DNA of 12,140 nucleotides from positions 1-12,140 of the forward strand of contig WQUG01000051.1 in the NCBI GenBank assembly GCA_009785855.1. Reading direction: 5' to 3'. The position numbers and the translations under genes are program-made. Source of the DNA: Actinomycetes bacterium. Lineage in GTDB: Bacteria; Actinomycetota; Coriobacteriia; WRKU01; WQUG01. Shown here piece by piece: positions 1 through 6,975 of the stretch. The first letter of the stretch is position 1. The number at the start of each line of letters is the position of its first letter. The notes beneath the pieces are model-generated. The model saw only the letters and a program-made list of their open reading frames with translations, made no database searches and was not told the origin of the DNA.

Positions 1-345
1 AGGCGGCCGGACGAGGCGCGCGGCGAGTCCCACCGGGACCGCCACATAGCCCCCGAAGCCGACGATCGCTTCCGGGCGCCACTGGGTGAAGAAGCGACGC
101 AGTTTCCAGGCGCTGCGCGCGATCTTGAGGCTCGAAGTCAGAAGCGTCCAGGGGCGGGCGCGGTCGAAGCCGGCCGCCGGCGCGGCGACGAAGTCGAGAC
201 CGGCCTCTGCGGCCAGATGCGCCTCAGGGCCCTGCGGCGTGCCGACGTAGACGAGCTCATGTCCGCGACTTCGCAGCTCAGCGGCGAGAGCCAGGGCCGG
301 ATAGATGTGCCCCGCTGTCCCACCGCCACTCAATAGTATCCTCAT
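1..345 (-). CDS. murG: MurG, UDP-GlcNAc:lipid I N-acetylglucosaminyltransferase (N-terminal part, cut by window edge)
   Basis: Only the first 115 codons are in the window; the gene continues past position 1. MurG adds GlcNAc to lipid I to make lipid II at the cytoplasmic face of the membrane. The translation from the ATG at 345 begins MRILLSGGGTAGHIYPALAL, which contains the Gly-rich GGGTAGHIYPA loop diagnostic of MurG. Further on comes GFGGYVAVP (about residues 97-105), the second conserved Gly-rich segment of the N-terminal domain. An AG-rich stretch (AAGGGAAGAG) about 8 bases upstream of the ATG can serve as ribosome binding site. The start lies 68 bases inside the end of ftsW, in another frame. 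It is the last gene of the visible operon. Identity is secure; the C-terminal UDP-GlcNAc-binding domain cannot be judged. Confidence 0.95.
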   Translation of the reverse strand, partial: MRILLSGGGTAGHIYPALALAAELRSRGHELVYVGTPQGPEAHLAAEAGLDFVAAPAAGFDRARPWTLLTSSLKIARSAWKLRRFFTQWRPEAIVGFGGYVAVPVGLAARLVRPP

Positions 346-1681
346 GCTCGTTCTCTTCCCTTTTCGACCGGGTTTTCGCTCGCGACCGGTCCTTCTTCGG
401 CGGCTTCTTGCGCGGGGTCTTTCCTCCCGGGCTCCGCGTGAAGGGCGAGCCCGCGTGTGTCGTCTCCTGCAGAGGGCGTCCACCCCCGTGACGCGAGACG
501 GAAAGCACGATCCCGACCAGCGACAGGCTGGTGATCAGCGAGGTCCCGCCGGCGGTGACGAAGGGCAGCGGCTTGCCCGTCACCGGGATCAGCGAGGTGA
601 CCGCGAAGATGTTGAGTACTGCCTGGAATATCAGCAGCACGATCGCGCCACCCGCCAGGGAGCGCCCCAGACGGTCCTTGGCCCGCGCTGCGATACGCAT
701 CCCGCAGATCAGGATGAGCACGAAGGACAGGACGATGGCGAGTGTGCCCAGGAAACCGAGCTCCTCGCCGACGATCGCAAGGATGAAGTCGCTCTGCGCC
801 TGGGTCAACCAGGTGTACTTCTGACGCGAGAGGCCCGGACCGACGCCGGCCAGTCCGCCTCCGGCCAGAGCATACTGCGCCTGAAGGGTCTGATACGCGG
901 TCTGCCCCGTCGTCCAGGTCCTGATGAAGCCCGTGATGCGGTTCGAGCCGTAGTCATTGGAGAGCATCAGCTTGGCGCCGACGATAAGCGTGCCGACGAC
1001 ACCGAGGCCGAGCGGAAAGCGTGCCGGCAGATCGCAGAGAAGCCAGACCGCGGCCAGGCCGACGCCGATGATCAGAGTGGTGCCCATATCCGGCTCGAGG
1101 ATGATCAGCGCGAGCATCGTCGCGATAAGGCTGGCCGGAACGATCCAGTCTCTGACCTCAAGTCTGCTACGGCTCCCTGCCCTGGTATACAACGAGGAGA
1201 AGGCGCTGGCCGCGATGACGAGCGCGACCGGCTTGGCCAGCTCCGAGGGTTGGAAGGTGATCGGGCCGAGGGGGATCCAGCGATGCGATCCCATCGTCGG
1301 AGGGAAAGCGAACACCGCGATCAGTCCGGCGACGACGGCAAGTCCGATCGGCGCCGCGAAGCGGATGAAGTGATGGTAGTCGATGCGTGAGATCAGCCAG
1401 GCAAGGGCGACTCCGACCACGATGTAGACCATCTGAGCGATCCCGCTCTGAAAGGCCGAGGGGCTCAGGCCTGAGAGCAGCGAGAGGATCGAGTTCGACC
1501 TCCCCTGGCTGGCAGCTGCCTGGCCCTGCTGACTCACCTCGCGGATGACCGCCTCACCGCTTGAGGTCGAGAAGGCCATGAGAAGTCCGATCGCAAGCAG
1601 GATCGTGACGCCGACGAGCAGCAGATAGCGGGCCGCCGGTCCTCCGGCGAAGTCGACGCTGTTCGTGCGCTTCTTCGCCAT
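278..1681 (-). CDS. ftsW: FtsW, SEDS-family septal peptidoglycan glycosyltransferase
   Basis: A polytopic membrane protein of 467 residues that polymerises lipid II into glycan strands at the septum, together with the class B PBP FtsI. SEDS signatures are in order: HRWIPLG (133-139) followed by TFQPSELAK (142-150), LEPDMGT (195-201), QSDFILAIVGEELG (296-309) with Asp298 at the position of the catalytic aspartate, and a conserved PVTGKPLPFVTAGGTSL segment (366-382). The ATG at 1681 overlaps the murD stop (TGATG) and has GAGGAG 5 bases upstream. Two oddities stand out. The loop between the first and second membrane segments (about 39-80) is long, rich in Ser, Gln and Gly. The C-terminus (about 400-467) is a basic cytoplasmic tail whose last 22 codons overlap murG. 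RodA is the alternative, but the dcw position, between murD and murG, favours FtsW. Confidence 0.95.
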   Translation of the reverse strand: MAKKRTNSVDFAGGPAARYLLLVGVTILLAIGLLMAFSTSSGEAVIREVSQQGQAAASQGRSNSILSLLSGLSPSAFQSGIAQMVYIVVGVALAWLISRIDYHHFIRFAAPIGLAVVAGLIAVFAFPPTMGSHRWIPLGPITFQPSELAKPVALVIAASAFSSLYTRAGSRSRLEVRDWIVPASLIATMLALIILEPDMGTTLIIGVGLAAVWLLCDLPARFPLGLGVVGTLIVGAKLMLSNDYGSNRITGFIRTWTTGQTAYQTLQAQYALAGGGLAGVGPGLSRQKYTWLTQAQSDFILAIVGEELGFLGTLAIVLSFVLILICGMRIAARAKDRLGRSLAGGAIVLLIFQAVLNIFAVTSLIPVTGKPLPFVTAGGTSLITSLSLVGIVLSVSRHGGGRPLQETTHAGSPFTRSPGGKTPRKKPPKKDRSRAKTRSKREENEHEDTIEWRWDSGAHLSGPGSRR

Positions 1682-3030
1682 CAGCGCTCCTCAAGACCGC
1701 GCACGAGCTCTGCGAAGAAGTCCCCGCGCTGGGCGTAGGAGTCGAACTCGTCGAAGGAGGTGCAGGCAGGAGAGAGCAGGACCACCTCTCCGGGACGGGC
1801 GGCGCCAGCGGCAGCGCGCACCGCAGTCCCAAGATCGGGATACGAGCCTGCTGCCTCTGGGAAAGCCGTGGCCAGGACGGGGGCCTCCTCGCCAAAGAGG
1901 TAGACCGCGCGCAGCTTTCCGCGCGCCGCGCGCGCCAGATCCTCATAAGGCGTCTGCTTGCCACGCCCCCCTAAGAGCAGATGGACCACGCCGGGCGGAA
2001 AGGCCGTCAGGGCGGCGCGGACCGAGTCGGGGTTCGTGGCCTTCGAGTCATCGATGTAGCGCACACCTTTGACCTCTGCGACGAACTCGAGGCGATGAGG
2101 AGGAGCGGTGAAGCTCGTCAGCCCGGCGGCGATCTGGGCCGGTGTCAGGCCGGCCGAGCGCGCAAGGCCGGTCGCGAAAAGCGCGTTGAGGATGTTGTGC
2201 TCGCCGGCGATCGGCAGTTCATCGACGCGACAGATCCGCTCTTCCCCGTCCCATAAGACCCCCTCTTTCACATACAGGGCCGGCGCCTCGTGTTCGCTCA
2301 ATGAGACCGTCACCAGACCGGGCGCGGCCACGCGACCATAAAAGGGGTCGCCGGCCCAGGCCAATGCGAGGGCGCCGGGCCGCTGGTGCGCGAAGATCTT
2401 CAACTTGGCCCGGGCATAGTTCTCAAGCGAGCCGTGCCAGTCCAGATGGTCGGCCGTGATGTTGAGCAGAGCTGCGGCCTGCGGCGCGAAGCTGGTCGTG
2501 TATTCCAGCTGAAACGACGAAGCTTCGACGACCAGGAAGTCCACAGCGGTTCCGGCACAGATGATATCGGTCACGGGCTCGCCGATGTTTCCGACCGCCG
2601 CGGCGCTGCGGCCAGCCGCATTGAGCAGATGAGCCGTGAGCATCGTCGTCGTCGTCTTGCCGTTGCTCCCGGTGATCGCGATCCACTGCTGCGTCGCCGG
2701 AGCGATCCGCCAGGCGAACTCAAGCTCGCTGATGAGCTCGTCGCAACAGCGCTGCGCAGAGCGCGTGAGCGGGTTTGCGGGGGGCAGGCCCGGGCTGAGT
2801 ACGCCCAGATCGAAATGGGCGCCCTCGGCGATACTGGTGACCCCGAGACGAACCTCAACGTCCAGGGTCTTAGCCAGCGCGCGCAGCTCGGGCGTGTCCT
2901 TCTCGTCGACGATCATGATCCGCTCAAGAGCAGGAAAGCGCCGCCGGTCAAGCGCGGAGGCGGCCACGGCGCGGCCGCTGCGTCCCAGGCCGAGCACGAG
3001 CAGGCTTGTACACGACTCGAGCATGATCAT
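1681..3030 (-). CDS. murD: MurD, UDP-MurNAc-L-alanine:D-glutamate ligase
   Basis: A cytoplasmic ATP-dependent ligase of 449 residues that adds D-Glu to UDP-MurNAc-L-Ala. An N-terminal Rossmann-like domain shows LVLGLGRSGRAV (11-22). The central ATPase domain has the P-loop TGSNGKTTTT (120-129), EASSFQLE (169-176) and NITADHLDWHG (190-200). AKLKIF (208-213) follows, with Lys209 at the usual carbamylated-lysine position. The C-terminal domain shows GEHNILNALFA (276-286), DDSKATNPDS (327-336), LLGGRGKQTPYEDL (352-365) and LLSPACTSFDEFD (418-430); the last three are typical of MurD rather than MurC, E or F. The ATG at 3030 overlaps the mraY stop (ATGA). A second in-frame ATG at 3024 is possible, and no strong Shine-Dalgarno site decides between them, so translation is probably coupled to mraY. 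Length is normal for the family. Confidence 0.97.
   Translation of the reverse strand: MIMLESCTSLLVLGLGRSGRAVAASALDRRRFPALERIMIVDEKDTPELRALAKTLDVEVRLGVTSIAEGAHFDLGVLSPGLPPANPLTRSAQRCCDELISELEFAWRIAPATQQWIAITGSNGKTTTTMLTAHLLNAAGRSAAAVGNIGEPVTDIICAGTAVDFLVVEASSFQLEYTTSFAPQAAALLNITADHLDWHGSLENYARAKLKIFAHQRPGALALAWAGDPFYGRVAAPGLVTVSLSEHEAPALYVKEGVLWDGEERICRVDELPIAGEHNILNALFATGLARSAGLTPAQIAAGLTSFTAPPHRLEFVAEVKGVRYIDDSKATNPDSVRAALTAFPPGVVHLLLGGRGKQTPYEDLARAARGKLRAVYLFGEEAPVLATAFPEAAGSYPDLGTAVRAAAGAARPGEVVLLSPACTSFDEFDSYAQRGDFFAELVRGLEER
1687..1692 (-). promoter_or_regulatory. Ribosome binding site of ftsW
   Basis: GAGGAG on the minus strand, 5 bases before the ftsW ATG at 1681 and inside the last codons of murD. 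It supports the TGATG-coupled start over any internal start. Confidence 0.7.
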
Positions 3031-4136
3031 CGCCCCAGACGGGTGAACTGGAAGAAGAAGATCACGAAGCCGAGCGCCGCGAAGGAGCCGGCGATGATCC
3101 AGAAGCGCACCATGACCTTGGTCTCGGACCAGCCGAGCATCTCGAAGTGATGATGGATGGGCGCCATCTTGAACACGCGCCGCTTGAAGCGCTTGTAGAC
3201 CGCGACCTGGATGATGACCGAGAGCGCCTCGACGACGAACACCCCGCCGATGATCGGCAAGATGAGCTCGGTCCGCGTGACCATCGCCAGGGTCGCGACG
3301 GCAGCGCCGAGTCCGAGCGAGCCCGTATCGCCCATGAAGATGTCGGCGGGATGGTTGTTGTACCAGAGAAAGCCGATGCAGGCCCCGCTGATCGCGGCGG
3401 CGAGCAGCGAGATCGGCAGGGAGTTCTGGGCATAGGCGATGGCCGCGAAGACGGCGGTCACGATCATGACGATCCCGGCCGCAAGACCGTCCAGACCGTC
3501 CGTGAGGTTCACGGAGTTCGAGACCGCCACGATCATGAACACCGCGAAGGCAAGGTAGAGCCAGGGCAAGGATATGGTCACGGTGGACAGGGTCAGGCGG
3601 CTCGTGAGCGCGCCCAGATCGATGAACGCGCGGGTCGCCGGGATCTGGAGCCGGGGTACGACATGCACCCAGTTGACCGCCGCCACCGCGCTGGCCAGCG
3701 CGATGAGTATCTGGCCGATGAGTTTCGCGCGCGCCTTCAGGCCGAGCGATCGCTCGAACGCGACCTTCGCGAGATCATCGATCATCCCCAACAGACCGCA
3801 GGCGAGCGTCGTCACCAGTACCAGCACCGCGCCGCGCACGGCCATGGTGTAGTTCAGCAGCGTATCGGGCGTAGCATGGACCGCGCGCGGGGCAGCGATA
3901 TAGGTGAGGCCCGCGAAGACCAGCGAGACGATCAGCAGGATGACCACGCCCCCCATCGTCGGCGTCCCCTGCTTGCGCAGATGCCCGGCCGGCCCGTCGA
4001 CCCGGACCTGCTGACCGATCTGGCGATGGTTGAGCAGGCGGATGAACAGGGGGGTCAGTACCACCACGAACAGCACGGAGACCGCAAGCGCCAGGAAGAC
4101 CTGGAAGGTCGGATACTGTGCGAGTTTGGTCAGCAT
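3027..4136 (-). CDS. mraY: MraY, phospho-N-acetylmuramoyl-pentapeptide transferase
   Basis: An integral membrane enzyme of 369 residues that transfers phospho-MurNAc-pentapeptide from UDP to undecaprenyl phosphate, giving lipid I. Many hydrophobic segments are visible (for example 12-35, 62-80, 101-118 and 140-155). Family signatures are GTPTMGG (57-63), the Asp pair in DDLAK (120-124), NLTDGLDGLA (210-219), the magnesium-binding FMGDTGSL (267-274) and the His-rich MAPIHHHFE (324-332). All catalytic positions expected from characterised MraY proteins appear present. The start has a perfect AAGGAGGT site 5 bases upstream and overlaps the end of murF by 7 bases. It sits in the usual murF-mraY-murD order. 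Identity is secure. Confidence 0.98.
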   Translation of the reverse strand: MLTKLAQYPTFQVFLALAVSVLFVVVLTPLFIRLLNHRQIGQQVRVDGPAGHLRKQGTPTMGGVVILLIVSLVFAGLTYIAAPRAVHATPDTLLNYTMAVRGAVLVLVTTLACGLLGMIDDLAKVAFERSLGLKARAKLIGQILIALASAVAAVNWVHVVPRLQIPATRAFIDLGALTSRLTLSTVTISLPWLYLAFAVFMIVAVSNSVNLTDGLDGLAAGIVMIVTAVFAAIAYAQNSLPISLLAAAISGACIGFLWYNNHPADIFMGDTGSLGLGAAVATLAMVTRTELILPIIGGVFVVEALSVIIQVAVYKRFKRRVFKMAPIHHHFEMLGWSETKVMVRFWIIAGSFAALGFVIFFFQFTRLGR

Positions 4137-5500
4137 GTCCGACCTCCTTCCTTGAGCGCTTCGACGACCCGCTCCATACGCATCCCCCTCGAACCTTTGA
4201 CCAGAACGAGGTCACCGGGGCGCACGAAGTCGCGCAGCGCGCGTATCAGCAGAGCGATATCATCATACGCGAGATGGGGCGCGCACACGCGTGAGAAGCA
4301 GGAACCGAAAACGAACAGACACTCATCCAGCTCGGCGGCAAGCTCGATCACGCGCCGGTGGGCGGGCTCCGAGGCGTCGCCAAGTTCGAGCATGTCGCCC
4401 AGCACCGCGATCCGACGCCCCCGGGTGCTCCTGAGCGCCAGGGTACGCAGGGCGGCCTCCACGGAATCCGGATTGGCGTTATAGGTCTCATCGATGAGTC
4501 GTATCCCGAGCTCGGCGACCTCGACGACCGCTCCCCGCAGATCGACCGCGGGCGCGCCAGCCAGCGCACGGGCGATCGCTTCGTCGCCCATGCCCAGCTC
4601 ATGGGCGCAGGCCACAACGAGCAGGGCGTCAGAAAGCAGATGTCGACCCGGCAGTGCCAGGTGCAACGTGAAGGAAGAGTCCGGGCCCTGGACCCGGGCC
4701 GTGGCCCGTCCCTGCTCATCGAAGTCGATGTCAAGGGCGCGATAGTCGGCGTCCGCTCCGGCCCCCACCGTCTGGGTCCGCTTCGCCGTCGTCGCGCTGC
4801 GCAACAGCTCATCGTAGCCCGTATCATCCGGGTAGAGGGCCAGGCCCTCGCCGGGCAGGGCGGACAGAAGCTCGGCCTTGGCCGCGGCGATCGCGTCGAG
4901 CGAGCCCAGGGTCTCCAGATGCGCGCGCCCGATGCTCGTGATGATGCCGATCCGGGGGCGCACGAGGTCTGCCAGCGCCGCGATCTCGCCGGCGGCGCGC
5001 ATGCCCAGCTCGACGATCAGCGCCTGGGTATCCTCGCCTGCCGCAAGCAGGGTGAGCGGGACTCCCAGCTCGTTGTTCTGATTGCCGCTGGTCGCCACCA
5101 CGCGCGCCGACGGGTCGATCCCGGTGGCCAGGACCGAGGCGAGGAGCTCCTTGGTAGTCGTCTTGCCCGACGAGCCCGTGATCGCGATGACCGGACAGCT
5201 CAGGCGCTCGCGCGTCTGGGCCGCCAGGGCGCCGAGCGCACCGGCGACATCGTCTACCAGGATGCAGGTACCGCGCACTTTGTCGGCGTCACTGATGAGC
5301 GCGACCGACGCCCCCGCTTCGAAGGCCGGCTTCAGGTAGTCATGGCCGTCGACGCGCTCGCCGACGAAGGCCGCGAACAGCGCCCCGGGACCGGACGCGC
5401 GCGAGTCGATGGTGACCCGGTCTGCGACGGCGCCAGCGTCGCCCTGGAGCAGACGTCCCCCGCAGATCCGCGCGATCTCTGTCGCCGTCAACGGGAACAT
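4130..5500 (-). CDS. murF: MurF, UDP-MurNAc-tripeptide:D-alanyl-D-alanine ligase
   Basis: A cytoplasmic Mur ligase of 456 residues that adds D-Ala-D-Ala to UDP-MurNAc-tripeptide, completing the pentapeptide used by MraY. The N-terminal substrate domain has VTIDSR (29-34) and GERVDGHDYL (47-56). The ATPase domain has TGSSGKTTTKE (108-118), NQNNELGVPLTLL (140-152) and VELGMRAAGEI (163-173). The C-terminal part has LIDETYNANPDS (335-346), VLGDMLELG (366-374) and VLVKGSRGMRMERVV (432-446). The NNELGVPLTLL, ETYNANPDS and GDMLELG motifs separate it from MurC, D and E. The usual GRHNxxNALAA motif reads GRHLLSDALL (285-294) here, losing both asparagines. The ATG at 5500 overlaps the murE stop (TGATG), with a GGGGAG-like site about 8 bases upstream. 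Confidence 0.97.
   Translation of the reverse strand: MFPLTATEIARICGGRLLQGDAGAVADRVTIDSRASGPGALFAAFVGERVDGHDYLKPAFEAGASVALISDADKVRGTCILVDDVAGALGALAAQTRERLSCPVIAITGSSGKTTTKELLASVLATGIDPSARVVATSGNQNNELGVPLTLLAAGEDTQALIVELGMRAAGEIAALADLVRPRIGIITSIGRAHLETLGSLDAIAAAKAELLSALPGEGLALYPDDTGYDELLRSATTAKRTQTVGAGADADYRALDIDFDEQGRATARVQGPDSSFTLHLALPGRHLLSDALLVVACAHELGMGDEAIARALAGAPAVDLRGAVVEVAELGIRLIDETYNANPDSVEAALRTLALRSTRGRRIAVLGDMLELGDASEPAHRRVIELAAELDECLFVFGSCFSRVCAPHLAYDDIALLIRALRDFVRPGDLVLVKGSRGMRMERVVEALKEGGRTC
4142..4149 (-). promoter_or_regulatory. Ribosome binding site of mraY
   Basis: AAGGAGGT on the minus strand, a full anti-16S match, 5 bases from the mraY ATG at 4136. It lies inside the last codons of murF and fixes the mraY start. 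Confidence 0.85.
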
Positions 5501-6975
5501 CAGGCGCTCCCCCGCTCTTCCAGGGCACGCTGCGCGACCTCGCGGTCGTCGAAGTGGATCGTCTCATCAGCGAATATCTGGTAGTCCTCATGCCCCTTGC
5601 CTGCGATGAGCACACAGTCACCCGCGCGCGCGACCTCGATCGCGCGCCTGATGGCCGTGGCGCGATCGACGATGATCTCAAAGGCGACCTGGGTCTCTTT
5701 GAGCCCCGGCTCGATCTGTGCGAGGATCGCCGCCGGGTCCTCGCTGCGGGGGTTGTCGCTTGTCGCGATCACGTAGTCCGAGCACTGTCCTGCGGCGCGC
5801 CCCATGAGCGGCCGCTTGCTCCGGTCGCGGTCCCCGCCGCAGCCGAAGACCGTGATCAGGCGCCCGGGCGTCACCTCGCGCAGCGCGCCCAGGGCCGTGC
5901 GCAGCGCGTCGTCGGTGTGCGCGTAGTCGACGAGTACCCGGAAGTCCTGACCCGCGTCGACCGGCTCAAGGCGTCCGGGGACAGGAGCTATCGTCGCAAG
6001 CAGCGGCGCCAGTTCCTCAAGCGAGAGTCCCAACTGAAGCGCGCAGCCAAGGGCCACGAGCACGTTGTGGATGTTGTAGGCGCCGACCAGGGGGGCCTCC
6101 ACCGGGCTCGCCGCCTCGCCTAAGGTGAAGCGCGTGCGATCAGGCGCGAAGCGGACGCTTGCGGGATCCCAGGAGAGCCCCAGGTCGACGTCGGAATCCG
6201 AAGCGCCCACCGCGAAAGCCTCGAGACCGGAGCGTCTCAGCTCGTCGAAGAGGCGTCTGCCCCAGGGATCGTCGACGTTGATCACGCGCGCCGCGACCTC
6301 GTGTTCGAAGAAGAGCTTCTTCTTTGCCGCGAAGTAGCGCTCCATGTCATGGTGCCAGTCGAGGTGGTCCTGGCTCAGGTTCGTGAAAGCAGCGACGGCG
6401 AAGCGGGTCGCGAAGGTCCGCTCAAGATCGAGGGCGTGGCTGCTGACCTCCATGACGACGTCGCTGACGCCCACATCACGCATCTGCGCGAGCAGTTGCT
6501 GGAGTTCCAGGGCATCGGGAGTCGTGCGCTCTGCCGCCATCCTGCGACCGGCGATATGGGTCTCGACCGTCCCGATCAGACCCGTGGTCCTGCCGCAGCC
6601 CTGCAGGAGGCTTTCCAGGATGGAGGTCGTGGTCGTCTTCCCGTTGGTCCCCGTGATGCCCGTCACGCGCAGCTGTTCGCTGGGATGATCGAAGAAGCCG
6701 GCAGCTGCCTGGGCCAGCGCCCGACGGCTGTCTGCGAGCAGGACCTGCGGGACCTGGACGCCCTCGACAAGACGCTCGACGACCAGCGCGACCGCACCGG
6801 CCTCGACAGCGACGCGCGCGAAGTCATGCCCGTCGCTTTGCGCGCCACTGACACAGAAGAAGAGTGTGCCCGGGACGACCCGACGCGAGTCATGGGCAAG
6901 CGCGCAGACCTGCGTCGCGCCCGCCTCTGGCGTCAGCGCCGCCTCAGAGAGTAGCTCTCCTAAGGTCCTAGTCAC
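5500..6975 (-). CDS. murE: MurE, UDP-MurNAc-L-Ala-D-Glu:meso-diaminopimelate ligase
   Basis: A cytoplasmic ligase of 491 residues that adds the third peptide residue. I chose the GTG at 6975 because GGAGG lies 8 bases upstream and the protein then begins TRTLGELL, normal for the family. A longer reading frame to 7062 adds only an Arg-rich stretch that overlaps ftsI. Motifs: LAHDSR (26-31), P-loop ITGTNGKTTTT (107-117), ERTTPD (149-154), MEVSSHAL (175-182), NLSQDHLDWH (199-208), AAK (216-218, probable carbamylated Lys218), VDYAHTDDAL (349-358) and GCGGDRDRSKRPLMG (378-392). DNPR (407-410) followed by GKGHE (459-463) is the signature of the meso-diaminopimelate-specific enzymes; L-lysine enzymes lack DNPR. 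The gene overlaps the end of ftsI by 8 bases and murF by 1. Confidence 0.97.
   Translation of the reverse strand: MTRTLGELLSEAALTPEAGATQVCALAHDSRRVVPGTLFFCVSGAQSDGHDFARVAVEAGAVALVVERLVEGVQVPQVLLADSRRALAQAAAGFFDHPSEQLRVTGITGTNGKTTTTSILESLLQGCGRTTGLIGTVETHIAGRRMAAERTTPDALELQQLLAQMRDVGVSDVVMEVSSHALDLERTFATRFAVAAFTNLSQDHLDWHHDMERYFAAKKKLFFEHEVAARVINVDDPWGRRLFDELRRSGLEAFAVGASDSDVDLGLSWDPASVRFAPDRTRFTLGEAASPVEAPLVGAYNIHNVLVALGCALQLGLSLEELAPLLATIAPVPGRLEPVDAGQDFRVLVDYAHTDDALRTALGALREVTPGRLITVFGCGGDRDRSKRPLMGRAAGQCSDYVIATSDNPRSEDPAAILAQIEPGLKETQVAFEIIVDRATAIRRAIEVARAGDCVLIAGKGHEDYQIFADETIHFDDREVAQRALEERGSA

Noticed and set aside
305..1390. Long open plus-strand frame opposite ftsW
   Set aside because: Its translation is Arg/Asp/Gln-rich low complexity, typical of the antisense of GC-rich genes, and ftsW is certain. 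The same holds for plus-strand frames at 2386-3150, 3147-4484, 4358-5584, 6301-6954, 7367-8332, 8387-9379 and 9232-10404.
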